Shown here: in pieces, positions 1 to 12,120 of the stretch | Layout: the number at the start of each line of letters is the position of its first letter | How positions within the stretch are numbered: position 1 is the stretch's first letter | Source of the DNA: Monocercomonoides exilis | Taxonomy: Eukaryota; Preaxostyla; Oxymonadida; Polymastigidae | NCBI GenBank assembly: GCA_001643675.2 | Contig: LSRY02000037.1 | Span: forward strand, 616,501-680,500 | DNA length: 64,000 nt | Direction of reading: 5' to 3' | The notes under the pieces: model-generated | Told to the model about the DNA's origin: nothing | Seen by the model: the letters and a program-made list of their open reading frames with translations, nothing else | Databases searched by the model: none | Program-made: the position numbers and the translations under genes

Positions 1-1834
1 AAGATGAAATAATCACAGAAAACTCCTCTTCAAAGAAAAAACAATCTTTTTCATCTTCAACATCATCTCAGCAAAACAAAAACTCAAATGTCGTTACAGA
101 AATAAATTCTCCTTCTTCAAATTCTTCTTCTTCTCAAGCTGTTGAAGCCCCAATCAGCACTCCAATAAGAAGAGAAAGGGATTCAACAAAAAGAAAAACA
201 AATAAATCACATCATAAACGTCATTCATCTCCATCTCCAATACCAATTCATAAACTTTTCAAACAAAAAACAACCACATCATACACTTCATCTCTTTCAT
301 CTTCCTCATCTTCCTCATCTTCCTCATCTTCCTCATCTTCCTCATCTTCCTCATCTTCCTCATCTTCCTCATCTTCCTCATCTTCCTCATCTTCCTCATC
401 TTCCTCATCTTCCTCATCTTCCTCATCTTCCTCATCTTCCTCATCTTCCTCATCTTCCTCATCTTCCTCATCTTCCTCATCTTTCAAAAAGAAACAAAAA
501 GAAAATTTGCATTCTTCTCCTATAGAAGAATCTTCAGCTTCCTTTTTCAACGATGATGTGTGGGTTAGTGATCAATTAGTAGAATATGCCACTTCACCCA
601 ATCTTATTCCACCTCAAGCATTTCAAAATCTTCTTTCATCATTTTCAAAAGACAAAGACATTTCAGTGATTCAACAACAAAGCATTCAATCTTCAAGAAA
701 TGAAACATCTTTTCTGAAAAATATTTCTGAAAATATTATAAAAAAGAATGCAAAAGAAACTTCAATTAAAAAACATTCTCATTCTCAATCTTCTTCAAAT
801 TCATTAAATACTTCGAAAACATCATTTCAAAAAGCAAAAGGATTGCCAAACTTAGGCAACACATGCTATCTGGCCTCTCTTCTTCAATGCTTATCTTCAA
901 TCATTTCACAAAAGCCATCTTTACTCAAAAAACAAACAGCTCTGAAGAACACATCTTCGCGTGTTATTAGTGTTTGTCAACAATTGGCTAAAGATGGAAC
1001 AGCAGTGCGTTCGTGGGTCCCATCACTGATCAATAAATGGGAAGACTTTTGTGGATATAGCAGCAGACAGCAACAAAATGTGACTGAGGCGTTTGACAAT
1101 CTTCACCAACTTCTTCAAAACGATAAGATAATTGAAAAGGATACTTTTAATCCTGTTTTGATAACTCATTTCAAATGCCAACAATGTCAAAAAATATCAA
1201 ATCGTTTCAATGATATTTGTAACAATGTGGTAATTAATTCATCATCTCCTCACAAAGGTTTATCTTCTCTCTTTGCAACAGAAATTTTGGCTGGAAAGAA
1301 CAATGTTTATTGCGATGAATGCAAAGAGAAATGCTGTGCTGCTCGATGGGAGGAAATGGCTGCATTTCCAGAGGTTCTAGCCCTCTGTCATGAATGCACT
1401 GATGCTGCTAGTTCTGCTCCTTCAAGAACACTTCTGATTGAAACTGATCGTGTTCACCAGCGATCGTTAATCAAAGGGTTTTCAACAGAAAACGTTCAAC
1501 AAATGCAAAAGAACAATAAGGAAATCATCATATATCATCTCATTGGGCAAATTCTTTTCAAGCGTTTTGATCTACAGAATGGACATTACATCGCTGTGAT
1601 CAAAAGAAAGAGCGGAAACAACTGCATATGGAATATCTGTAACGACGTTGATGTGACAGAACTGAACATCGAAAATTGGACAAATGCATGGAAGGATCTT
1701 TATGCTCAAGGTTTCACTCCGTCACTCTCATTCTATATCAAAGAAAAAACAAAACCAACTTTATCATTCATTCAATTTGGTGGCTCCTTCTCTTCTTCTT
1801 TAGAACAATCAAATAAAAACACTTCAAATGACAT

Positions 1835-1926
<92 letters not shown>

Positions 1927-3401
1927 TGTCAGCAACAACATTAGCTTCAACAACAACTACTACTACGACGTCATCTGCATTCATCACTCCACCTCATCGA
2001 ACAACTTCCATTCCTCCACTCTCTTCATCAATGACATCAAGCTACGGATTGGAAGCATTAAAGGAAAGAAGAAAGAAAACGGACATCTTTTCTCCCAATG
2101 AAAAGAGATTAATCTTCAAGCCCAAGACTAAATTATGGAAAGAGTTTTCAGAAGAAACGAATATCAAAGTATCTCTTTCCCATTTCTACAAGCTGGCAAC
2201 AAACTTCTCCAAAGCGAAAAGACGAACGGATCTCTGCGGAATGTGCGAGAAGTTGGACTATCTGGAGAATAAACTCAAATCTTCACAAAACAAAAATGGA
2301 CTTTCTTCTGCCGAGTTTCACGCTTTAAAACTTCTTCGACAACATCGTCTTGTTGCAGAAATGCAACGAAAACATTATCAATCTTCTGTCAACAATCTGA
2401 AAGAGGAAGAAGCAGTCTTCGTCTTCGACTTTAAAGAAAAATTGAAACTCATTATTAGAAAGAACCAACTTCAACAAGAATTTTTCAATTATCAACAGGT
2501 TTCTCAATTCACTGTCATTTCACTTCAAAAAATTAATAATCAACAAATAAAACGAACTTTCAACTTCTTCTCCGACTGCCTCTCAAATGATCACAGATTT
2601 GTTATTGAGTGTCTGGAATCTGTGATCAAAAGACACTTCTTCACAGACACTCACACTTTTAAGTTCTTCTGCGATTCGGGCCCACACAACCGAAATCGCT
2701 TCCTTCTTCACTTCATTCTCTCCAAAAAATCCAAACTTCTCAAAAAGAAACATACACAACTCAACTTCTTCGCTGAGCACCATGGAAAAAATATCTGCGA
2801 TAGTGAATTTGGTTCGTTAGTTAATGCAATCGACAACAATCTTTCGACTGAACACATCACCACACTTCATGATTTGATCAACTTCTTCGAAAACAACATG
2901 AAAACTTCAACATCTGCTTCTTCAACTTCACAATCAAACATTTTTTCAACATCATCATCAAACTCTTCACCATCTTCGACATCTGTCAATGACTCTGTGC
3001 ATGAGAGGTACTTTGAAGAATATGTACCATCACAACAAATCTCATGGCCATCATTGTCAGTTCCCCACATGAAAGATTACTTGTATTTTGAGCGCAAAGG
3101 CTCATTTGTCTGTGCTTCAGCTGTTGGATATCTTCCTCAACGCCCTCTGGTTGCCCTCGAATCTTCGACAATGAAAGTAAAAGTCCAAAGATCAAGAAAG
3201 TCATTTCACTCTGATATCACATCATCTAACTCTTCTCTTCTTTCTCAATCTTCTCAAGATCTTCTTTCAAGGAGATTTGAGCTTCTTCTTGACTCTTCTT
3301 CTATTTTTGAATCTCAAAATTGTATTAATGGTGTCCCTTTTTAAGAAACTAGTTGTTGTGTATGCTTAGCTGGCACTCTATCGGAAGGGTGCTGGACATG
3401 A
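1..3401 (+). CDS. Ubiquitin-specific protease fused to D-D-E transposase module (5' partial)
   Basis: The frame is open from the first bases, so the 5' end lies outside the window. A Ser-rich low-complexity N-terminus leads into a USP (C19) domain. Its Cys box is NLGNTCYLASLLQ (Cys codon 864-866), followed by a QQ..EAF segment, two CxxC pairs (FKCQQCQ; YCDECKEKCC) and a His box NGHYIAVIK (His 1584-1586) with WNICND. After a poly-Ser linker comes a transposase-like module: RRTDLCGMCE (zinc-finger-like), DFKEK (Asp 2427), CDSGPHNRNR (Asp 2673), AEHHGKNICDSEFG (Glu 2775). A C-terminal block YLYFERKG recurs in other copies here. Homologues at 25.6, 31.7 and 53.9 kb are transposon copies. TAA at 3342 is probably Gln in this genome, so the frame would run to TGA at 3399; if TAA does stop, it ends at 3344. 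All catalytic residues are present and there is no frameshift, so this is the best-preserved copy. It could be a domesticated gene or part of an autonomous element. Confidence 0.8.
293..482 (+). repeat. 9-bp minisatellite encoding poly-Ser
   Basis: A near-perfect tandem array of a 9-base unit (tcttcctca) runs in frame and codes for an uninterrupted serine tract in the N-terminal part of the USP-transposase gene. The antisense strand shows long DEE and KMR repeats, which are artefacts of the array. Confidence 0.95.
1836..1926 (+). repeat. (TCA)n microsatellite encoding the poly-Ser linker
   Basis: About 30 TCA triplets in frame form the serine linker between the USP domain and the transposase module. 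The unit differs from the 9-mer array upstream, so the two Ser tracts expanded independently. Antisense poly-Met and poly-Asp frames here are artefacts. Confidence 0.95.
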
Positions 3402-3480
3402 CTGTTCGCATTAGATATTGCAGCCTTCGGGCTGCTTTATCCGGACCTGGATACGACGAACAGCCTCCCAGGTACACAAC
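3355..3480. ncRNA. GC-rich, strongly folded candidate non-coding RNA
   Basis: A 126-base island much richer in G+C than its flanks is closed by a perfect 8-bp stem (gttgtgta 3355-3362 with tacacaac 3473-3480). Inside are a 6-bp hairpin (gcactc 3373-3378 / gggtgc 3387-3392, one G-U), a 7-bp stem (ctgttcg 3402-3408 / cgaacag 3457-3463) and a 6-bp hairpin capped by a UUCG tetraloop (3420-3435). This is a junction-type fold. TTTT at 3497-3500 could serve as a Pol III terminator on the + strand. I could not match it to tRNA, U snRNAs, RNase P/MRP or SRP RNA with confidence. The strand is uncertain because the fold is nearly symmetric. It begins 10 bp after the TAA at 3342 and overlaps the possible TAR=Gln extension of the upstream gene. 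Confidence 0.45.
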
Positions 3481-5280
3481 AGTTAGAATCCGATTATTTT
3501 CTTGTGGTTTTTGTCCCTATGATGTCCCTATTATTGAATTGGTTATTGTCCCTATTAAATCTGAATATATCGAGATTCATTAATAGAGAGAGTTGTGAAG
3601 GAATTCATTGATCTTTGTGTGAGGTTTTTGGAAGGGAGAGTAGTTGAGAGTGTGAAATGTTGTTTTATCATTGTGTCTGTCTTTTTTCTTTGTTGAATTT
3701 GATCTTTTTGAGTCAAAGTTAGAGAAATATCAGATAGGGGAGAGTGGATGGAAAACAGAGGGAAAATAAACAAGTTAGTTTTTGAACTTTTTATACAAGT
3801 ATTCTTTTTTGTTTGGAATTGTCTTTGATACCACGAATTTGCTGAAATAGTATAGATTTTTCTTATATCTTTTATTGTTCAAAATTGTTGACATTTAGTT
3901 GTTATTTGGTGAATGTTTTAAGATTATGTGATAGAACTATGTTTTTTTGAAAGTTATTGAATCTGATTAGAAATTTTCTGACTGTTATCGATTTTTTTAA
4001 TAATTAATATCATGAAGTCCTTTTTGTTTTTATATGTCATTTTGAATGAAAACGATTGATTTTTTTTTAACGAATTTTTTTTCATTTCATTGATATTTCT
4101 TCCATTTCGATTTTGACTCAGATTCGAAAATATTGCGATTTTTTTCCTTGAAATCAATTTTCGTTTTTTTCATATTCTTTAAATAAACGTTAAAACCAAT
4201 TAATATTTATTAAAGAGAAATTATTTTATCCAAAAAAGATCAACAAATAATTAACTGTTTCACAAAAGATCTCAATGATCATAAAAAATTTTTCATTACT
4301 TGGGAATTTGCAGAAATCGTTATTAACCTTATGAAACACTTCGACAATATATAAATATTATCTTGATGTATCAAATAAGCATTTCTGCAAATTCCTGATC
4401 AACAGAAAAAATGAAATTTTAAATGGGATTTCAGTGAACTGAAATATATCAAATTTTTCTAAAAGAAACTTCGTTTTGAGATATTACATAGTTCTTCAGT
4501 GATTCATATTTTCTTCTTCACATATTTTTCCTGTCGTTTCGCGATCTTCTATTATTTTCCTTCGCTGCACACACATTATGTTACAAATATTTCCTTCTTC
4601 CTCTCTTCTTCATTATTGAATCAAAAACATTCATAAAGAAGCATCATCTATCTCTTAAATTTTATCAGATTGCACTGATAGTCATTTTGAATGAGTTTTT
4701 TCCAACTCCGCTGTGTATTTAATCAGACCACCGAAGCCAACCTAAGAATACATGATAATTTTATCCAAACAGTTATTTACTTATAACTGACCGACAGTTT
4801 CTTTGAGGCGATCATTATTAATTATCTGTGGATTGACAAACTGATGCGAGATTCGATTCAGCTGCAATTAATGCTTTCATTTTTAGGAATGACTGGAGAA
4901 AAGATACCATGAAGCTTTTCTGCATCGTCTGCTTTATATTTGATCTCTATTGTCACCTGTGGCGGTTTACAATGAAAGTTTGCTTTGTAATATTCTCTCA
5001 GCAACTTTAAAGAAGAAATCATTCAGAGCCATTTTGCGGGAGATGAAGAGATCAGAAAAGTCATCTTTAAATGAATGAAAAGAACACATCTCCGTTTTTC
5101 CACGTCAAGTTATACAATTAGCTTGCGAAATTACACAAGAAGAAAAAAGTCAAAAAGAATGAAGAGTCAAAATGCAAGATATTGTTTAAACAAGAGCTCT
5201 GAATTACATAAACTATGTGTTTGTTGAGCTGTCAACATATACACAGATGCACTTCAGACATCTTTTATTGAGAAAGCGAG
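3481..5280. other. AT-rich intergenic DNA
   Basis: No frame with family resemblance was seen. Mostly homopolymer-rich AT sequence. A short repeated phrase, tgtcccta, occurs three times at 3510-3560 just after the candidate RNA. From about 5050 purine-rich sequence grades into the coiled-coil relic downstream. Confidence 0.6.
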
Positions 5281-6720
5281 AAGAATCCTGAAAGCGCACT
5301 GGAGAAGTTAGCTGATAGGTCTAATTCATATGTGGAGGCTAAGCGGTAGAATAGCAAAGGAATAAACTCAATCTTGGAGAACGAATAGGAAACGAAGAAA
5401 GATAAGATGAGTTTGAGCAGCTAGACTAACGAGGAGAAAGTGCAGAACAGCGCTGTGTTAATAGTCGTTCTTTATCTATTCAGGAAGCTGACTGAACCTA
5501 AACAAAAAGGAAGTCATCGATGCTGAGTAGTTTCTGGATGTGCATCTCTCCCAAAGAGGATGCATATGGTGAACATCGTGAGCTACCTTATCAACGGGTT
5601 CTCGATATGCCTTGTTGACAAGCCGGAGATACTTTTGGAAGCTGCAGCAGCTCCAAACTTTGTCCGAAGCTTTATAAAGTGTCTAACGATGAACATGCAT
5701 GTCTGCAGAAATGAGTAAAAATTGTTGCATCCAGATTCTTTAAGTGAATTGGACGAAAAAGCCAAAAGAGAGAGGAGAAGGAAGGGTTGGACAGAAAGAA
5801 AGGACTGATAGACGGATGGATGTTAAGGAAGTATTTTTTTGGAAGATCCGATTACATACGCATGGAACAGAGAAATGCAGTCACAGAACAGGCTTTCAAT
5901 TCTGGCAGGTGCTTCGATTTAACGGAAGGCTTGGGCTAAAAAACAAAAGCCTTTTCACTTGCAGAATTTATCAATCAATGCTCATAAGTTCTGATGGCAA
6001 AAGTATTCTTTCAAAAAAAAGATCTATCGATGAATATTTAGCGGAAGGAAAAGAATGAGAAAATTGAATTGGAACATCGAATAGGACATTGCCTTATTTA
6101 AGGTGTATTTTTTTGTTTGATTATTTCTTATCACTATTATTTTTTTATCGATGGTTTTTTTTCAATTAAACTAAATGCATACAGACAAACAAGGAATGTG
6201 AAAAGATGGCTTTTTGAGCGCTTCTGGAAGGCAGCAGGGTTTGCAGTTGAAAATATTTTTGAAAAGATGCAGGATGTTAATTTGTATATTTCCATTAACG
6301 TGAAGAATAAGAAAAGTGATTTCATTTGATGATTTTAATTTTAAGCTTTTGGAACAAGAAGCCAATGGAGCAGAAACAGTCGCAGCAGAAGCACAAGGAG
6401 GAGAAAGAGGAAGAGAAAGGAAATATGAACGAGGATAGAGTTCATTTGAGAGAAGAAGATATTTTGAAGTGGATTTGTTGTGAGAAACATCCTTGATAAG
6501 GTTGTTGAGCAAATCGTTATCAGAGACAGAAACAGAAAAGGAAGATGGGTCTGAAAGTTTATCTGGTGAGTCGTGGCTGCAAGTGCGATTTCTATCTATG
6601 TGCGATAATGAGATTACAAATACGAGGTGTTTGCTTGTCGAGGAGCAAGAGCGTTTGATAGGACAGATGGAAGGCTGAATCGGGCTGAGCATTTTGAAAA
6701 AGGATAAATCAGAGAAAGAA
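5281..6720 (+). pseudogene. Decayed helical/coiled-coil protein gene
   Basis: GC-richer sequence with several coherent peptide stretches in different frames. One reads LEKLADRSNSYVEAKR and continues through three TAG codons as Gln (about 5305-5525). A second, beginning MVNIVSYLINGF (about 5568-5805), crosses a TAA in a helical, charged stretch. A third, FKLLEQEANGAETVAAEAQ through EEQERLIGQMEG (about 6340-6678), crosses a TAG and contains one TGA. The frame changes and TGA codons indicate a pseudogene. Amphipathic, Glu/Lys/Gln-rich composition suggests a long coiled-coil or helical-repeat protein. The family is not recognised. Overlapping minus-strand frames look like shadows. Confidence 0.45.
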
Positions 6721-7594
6721 AGGAGAACAAAGAAGGAACATATTGAAATACAAATTTTATTTCACTAAGCTTGTTGGCAACAATGCAAGGTATGTGAATG
6801 AGTGAAATGGGTTTTTGAAAAGTAAAAAATATATCTCATTTATTAATTTATATGAACGTTTATTTTATTTCTTATTTTGTTTTTTATTTCTTTTTATTTG
6901 TTTGTATTTTTATATGAGTATTCATTCATTTATTTTTTTCCTTGTTTGGTGCATGTTGGGATTGCTAGACTTTGAGATATTCATTCAGTGGATTTTTAGA
7001 CACGGCCATATTGGAGGGAAAAGAAGAGATGGTGCAGAAGCATCTGGGGCAGCGAGATAGAAACGGTTTGAGAAGCAGTGAGAGGAGTATCAGAAGCATA
7101 TTTCACCGGCAAAGTGATTAAAAAACGGGGAATGAGAAAGAGGGAAAGGAGCGGTTGGTGAGAAGGAAATGCGAAATGGAGATTGGTTGAGAGAAGGGTG
7201 TGGGAGATAACAGGAACATTGCAAAAAGTGAGCAGCAGTGACCAGCTACTGGAACAAAAAACTTATTCTTCTTAAAAAAACGAGCTTGTGAAAGAAAATT
7301 GAGGAATGAGGAAGAAAAACGCAGTGTGAAAGGGAAGATATTCGTATCATACAGAACAAAATCATAAAAAAATGAAGGATCTATGAAAGGAGAATGAGAA
7401 GAAGAAGAAGAAGAAGAAAGTTATGTGGGAGCAACTGAAGAGAGGACAGAGGAAACATAAGGCTGGCTGGCAGGGAGAGTGGATATGAATGGATAACAAA
7501 AAAGAATGTGAAGTTAAAAGCAAAGCGCGCTTGTGTGTTGAGCAGGTTGGACTGCTGAAGAGAAGATGTGTCGTCATCTTCATCAAGCTCTTCT

Positions 7595-7626
<32 letters not shown>

Positions 7627-8296
7627 TTCTTCTTCTTCTTCTTCTTCTTCTTCATATTATAACTTCGTTGTTTTTGTCACTTTTAAAATTGCAACTTTTA
7701 CGATACAACGAATAAATAATATTTTAATTCATTCATGAAAATATTATAAAACAAAACAACTCTATCTTCTGCTCCTTCAACTTCTTCTTCCTATCCTTCT
7801 TCAACTCCTTCAACAATTTCCACCACAGTCTCCTTCATCTTCATAGTTCGGTCATTTGTTATGTGTGTCAATAGAAAGAATCTGCAGTTGATGTCTCTCA
7901 ACACACGAGGTACAAAGCGAAAACTCCTTCATTGTTGACTCATGTGCTTTTCTTCTTATTTCTCTTCGTATGAATCAGGCTTCGAAGCTTTGCTATCCCT
8001 TCCATTTGTTGTTCGATGGAAAAGCAGTTGTGTTTTTATCATGTTCAGTCATTCAAACTATTAAAACAATAAATGAAGAAGGTGGAAGTGAATTTCAAAA
8101 GTCATTTTTTAAATAATACCCTGTTTTTCCATCATTCTTTTCCTCATTCTCCACTTCAAATTTACACTGTTTCTTCTCCTCCTTCGAATATATCTCTCTT
8201 TCCTATCCACCAGACTTCCACTGCAATTCTAACATTTTTCCTCCTCTATCCTTTGGCTGCATCTCATCAAGCACAAGAAAAAAATCTACCGTCCAA
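6721..8296. other. Purine-rich relic DNA with (TCT)n microsatellite
   Basis: No gene could be supported. 6960-7560 is purine-rich on the + strand, like the coiled-coil relics, but has no readable frame longer than a few dozen codons. A (TCT)n microsatellite lies at 7591-7652. The Lys-rich reading on its opposite strand is an artefact. Confidence 0.5.
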
Positions 8297-8853
8297 ATGA
8301 TCGAAGCTCACTTTCATCTCATTTTCATCAGAGATTGCTTTCAAATAGAATTACAAGGAACATTCGCGTCTGCTTATTCTGTGACTTCGTGTGTCTCGAT
8401 TACAATGGACAACTTCTTTGCGAATGTTACTCTGCAAAACATAGTGTTAAGATTCTGCCATCATGAATGCGGCGGTGCACAAGTTCAAATTAACATCACA
8501 CGAAGTCAAAACCAGATATATTTGAATGTTCAATCTATTTCTTCATCTGCGATGTATTCTGATGAGATTAAAAGCAATAATTTTTATAGATTTGCTGCTC
8601 AGATGAACACCAAGACTCGACCTTGATTGCTATCAGAGCACAGACATTCTATCCAATCGTAAATGACTGGCCTTCTTCAACTGCAAAAAATTCTGACTTG
8701 TTACCTGAAAACGAAAAGGATATTTGTTCTGATGATGATGCAACAGCATTGAATGCAACTCATCTTTAGAAATCTTCTCCATCTTCTTCTTCTTCACCTT
8801 TAATCTCTTTTAGCTTCATTTCTCCCTCCATTCCATCCTCTTCTGCTTATTGA
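8297..8853 (+). pseudogene. Beta-helix (polymorphic membrane protein-like) fragment
   Basis: Two adjacent frames give beta-helix-like sequence. The first contains FANVTLQNIVLRFCHHECGG and SQNQIYLNVQSIS, alternating hydrophobic strands ending in N/C and GG turns, and runs to TGA near 8625. About one base of frameshift near 8600 leads into a second frame (DEHQDSTLIAIRAQTF, later SDDDATALNATHLQK) which reads through TAG at 8767 as Gln and ends at TGA 8851-8853 after a Ser-rich tail. Such repeats are typical of oxymonad right-handed beta-helix proteins. The frameshift and lack of an N-terminus mark it as a relic. Exact family membership is inferred. Confidence 0.45.
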
Positions 8854-8960
8854 CAATCTCACTTCTTTCTTTTTCTCGAACTTCCTTCTCATTTCAATTT
8901 CTTCTCCGACAACTTAACTTGCGCTCAACTCTGAAGTCGCTTTTCCTTTCTCGAAGGGAT

Positions 8961-9108
8961 TTGTGCCTTGTGGCTGGATGGAAATGATATTCTCAGTGTT
9001 AAAAATTGCTCCTACTCTGAACGCCAGTGCTCGATGGAAGCTGGGCCGTATAAAAACATGTGGGGATACTGTAATGAGGTTTTTGTGACGTACCAAATAA
9101 AAGGTTGA
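8961..9108 (+). pseudogene. Short beta-helix-like remnant
   Basis: A roughly 48-codon frame ending in TGA contains DGNDILSVKNCSYSE and later WGYCNEVFVTYQ, the N-C-x-F/Y spacing seen in beta-helix rungs. It sits just downstream of a longer fragment of the same kind and is probably part of the same decayed gene. No start or full domain is visible. Confidence 0.3.
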
Positions 9109-10248
9109 GGAGGAAGTGAGATCGGGAGACATTCGAACTCAGAGAATAGGACAATTTGGAAAATAAAAGATTAAAAGATAACGAATTGTCTAAAGGAAAG
9201 GAGCGTTCAAATGTGACATTATAAGACAAAAAGCTGTCTTTTTTTGCTTGAAACTTTGAAATCTGATATTGATACCAAATATGGAAGAGAGTTTTATCCA
9301 CTCGGCCATCATTACAACTTTTGGAAGCAACGTCTTTGTATTTTACAAATAAGTTTTACAAAAGCTCAATTTCAATCAATTTGAACTTCTGCTTTTGACT
9401 TCGAATCTTTAATGGCTGCTTTTGAGAGGAACGGGGTGTTTGGCTGTGATGATGCACCTGATGGAAGTGGAGGAGACGAGAGAGTGACAGTTTATTTGGT
9501 TCAGCTGATTCTGCAGTTCGAATGGCTGTTGTTTATGTAGACAGCAGTGGCTGTATCGACAGAGCTATTTGTGATCTTTAAGAGTGATTAAATAGAAATA
9601 TAAATGAAGCACTGATGCATCTGGCGTGTGAGGAGGAGTATTGCAGAGAGATGGAGAAGAGAGAAATAGATAGTGGAAATGAAAAAAGCTGCAAAGGAAG
9701 AGGAAGAGAAAAAGAAAGGGGAAAAGAAAGGGAAAGGGAATGAGAAGGTTGGAAGGGGAAAGAAGGCGGATAATAATAAATGTGCAAGAGGAGGAAGCAA
9801 CGGAGCAAGAAGCATAGAAATGAGAATTGATCAAACGGAATCTTTGATCTGAACGATGAATATGAATATTTCTAATTATTGTTTTCCATTGCTTCCATTT
9901 GAAAAAAGGACGATAACAATAACATCAAATCTAACTCTTCGTCTGTCTTTATCAGCAATATCATCTGCTTGTGCTTTTTCAAAGAATGAAAATATCCAAA
10001 AATGTTAACAAAATAAAAATGCAAAAACAGTCGAATTTGGTTTATTCTTCAAAAATACTCTTTCAGCCGTTCGCGATCGAGCCACAAGCACAGGGGAGAT
10101 GATAATATCAATCTCAGGACAAAGCTTGATTTTTATTTATTGAAATTAAAATAAACTTTTCTTCTGTTTATTCGTTTGAGAACTTATGTTTCATGATATA
10201 AATGGACTGTTTCAGAATGAAGAAAAGTAGGTCAAAAGCTATTCACAA
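9109..10248. other. Relic and AT-rich DNA
   Basis: A frame at about 9421-9610 (ERVTVYLVQLILQFEWLLF, with TAG and TAA read as Gln) may be a coding relic but matches no family I know. 9640-9830 is a purine-rich low-complexity tract. The remainder is AT-rich with no supported feature. Confidence 0.35.
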
Positions 10249-10812
10249 ATGAAGCAACGGAATAAATACAAGGAAAAGCAAATGAAACGAAAACCTTTCG
10301 TTTTCTTTATTTATTTCATCATTATCTTCTTTTTCTCCTTCTTCACCTTCGTTTTCTTCCATTTCTTCATCTTCTTCCTCAACTACTCTGTCTTGAATGC
10401 TGTTCATCGCTTCAGAAGAGAATTGAGAGAGTGGAGATTAACGAGAGATAAATCGAAAGAGAAAGAGAAAGAGGTTCAACGGGGGAAAAGCAAAAGGAAA
10501 AAGATACACAAAAGAAGAAGAAGAAGAAAATGGAAATTACTCAGAGGATTGAGAAGAACAACGTTGCAAGAAGCAGTGGTGAGATTTGTGGAAATGAGAT
10601 ACACGACAGAGCTGTTGGAGTCAACATCGAACACAAAGATGAGAGAGGCAGCACCAGGGGCGTAGAGGTTGATATGGGAGAGCATGAAAGATAAAGCAGG
10701 AAGAGCACAGAAGAAAGAATCTGAGATTATAATGATAGTCGATCAAAAAAAATAGGGAATATTTCACATCAAAAAAACGTTAAAAAAAGAGAAAGAAGGA
10801 AGAGCAGGTTGA
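10249..10812 (+). CDS. Hypothetical protein with one membrane segment (doubtful)
   Basis: ATG at 10249 opens a 187-codon frame ending at TGA 10810-10812, with two TAG codons that would be Gln. It has a basic start, one very hydrophobic Phe/Ile-rich segment (residues about 16-47) and then a long Lys/Arg/Glu-rich tail. With TGA as the only stop, purine-rich DNA gives long frames by chance, so this is weak. The opposite strand (about 10476-10685) contains SSVVYLISTNLTTASCNVVL, which looks like beta-helix rungs, so the region may instead be a minus-strand relic. Confidence 0.2.
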
Positions 10813-10824
10813 TTTAAACAATGA

Positions 10825-11058
10825 ATGAAAGGAGATTGCAGTAAATGCGGATGCAGTTGTAAAGAGGTACATACACTTCTACCACCTCAGCCATTGCATA
10901 TACAAGGTGTGTTTGGGAAGGTCAGCATTGAAAAGGAGCAGCTTGACAAAAGCAGATTAGCTGAAAGAGAAGCGATAAAAGAGGGACTTAGTTCACAAAG
11001 AAGGTTTAATAAAAAAGGCAGAAGAGATGAGAATTGTTATGTGACAGAAGTTTTTTAA
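10825..11058 (+). pseudogene. Fragment of a decayed helical protein family
   Basis: A short frame with a Cys-rich start (CSKCGCSC) and a helical stretch, KEQLDKSRLAEREAIKEGL. It aligns with a relic at 49.5 kb (TVAEREVMQDGLLLKERK) with mainly synonymous or conservative codon differences over the AERE..(K/Q)(E/D)GL core. That pattern argues that both descend from a real protein-coding gene. The frame passes a TAA at 11056 and fades into AT-rich DNA. Function unknown. Confidence 0.35.
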
Positions 11059-12108
11059 GTTAAAAAAAGTGAAAATTCCCCAATTTCCTTTTATTTATTT
11101 ATTATTTCATTGCAATTTTTTTTTAAATTGTTTGATCAATTTTTTTAATAACTTCTTCAAAGTATTATTTACTTTTATAGAAAAACAAACAGCAAACATT
11201 TGTATATCTGATAAATATCTTGTTTAACTATTATCTTTTTCGATGTTAATTTTTGAAAATTGTATATTTTTTACAAATGTTTTAAGATTTTCAAAATTAA
11301 TAAAATAATTTCTTTGCATTAACATCATAAAACTAATTTTCATATCAAAAAATTATTGATTTCATATTGCTATTATTGTTTTCATGTTTAAAATACCAGT
11401 GAACATTTGTTTCGTTCTGTTTGCTCAGTTTTGTAATTTTTTGAATAAAAATTAATACTTTTTTCAAAATTTGTGATAAAAACAATTGGAAACAAATTAA
11501 AATCAATAAATAAATAAATATAATAATAATTTTAGCAATATATTCGTGAGTTCATCACTTTCATTTTTCTAATCAACCCCACCCTTAATGGAAATTTTTT
11601 ATGATCAAACTTCGTAATTTTTTATGATATCAAAAAAAAACACCCAAATAAAACATTTATAAAAACAAATTAAAAAATAAAAATTCTTTGATCAATCCCA
11701 CAATTATATTTTGAATAATTTAAAAAGAAAATTTAGTCTTTTTTGTTCGATGGATGGAGTTTACTTTTGTGAATGAATGATAAATTAAATATATAATTAT
11801 TTGTTAATTGGATGCACTGGTTATTGAAAAAGATAATCTTATGTTTTTGTTTAAGTGTTGTTGTTGGATTATGAAGCCTTTATGAATTCAATGTGAAACT
11901 GTATGAATCCGGCATTATTGGATAGAATTACAAATTCATTTTGAATACAGATGGACGTTTGCTAATCTTTTTTAATTATTATTATACAAATATGATAACT
12001 TGAAACTAAATAAATCATATCTTTATCTCTTTATCAAAATGGAACATTGAAGATAAGATAGAAATAAGAAAATAAGGAAGGGAAATATCCTTCACATTGG
12101 GCACATGA
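11059..12108. other. AT-rich intergenic DNA
   Basis: Extremely A+T-rich with long homopolymer runs. No open frame with family resemblance and no repeat shared with other parts of the window was seen. Confidence 0.6.
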
Positions 12109-12120
12109 GGATCAACGAAG

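Noticed and set aside
248-550. Minus-strand (DEE)n and (KMR)n frames
   Set aside because: Antisense products of the 9-bp serine repeat.
1768-1987. Minus-strand poly-Met and poly-Asp reading frames
   Set aside because: They are antisense to the in-frame (TCA)n serine tract of the USP-transposase gene and contain nothing else.
3355-3480. SRP RNA on the minus strand
   Set aside because: A stretch resembles the bacterial domain IV consensus, but the GGAA loop is altered, and the following bases pair in a different hairpin. Similarity by chance is more likely.
3353-3583. 76-residue protein after the USP gene
   Set aside because: It runs through the folded GC-rich island and has no family resemblance. 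The RNA interpretation explains the sequence better.
7362-7655. Poly-Lys minus-strand frame
   Set aside because: Produced by the (TCT)n microsatellite.
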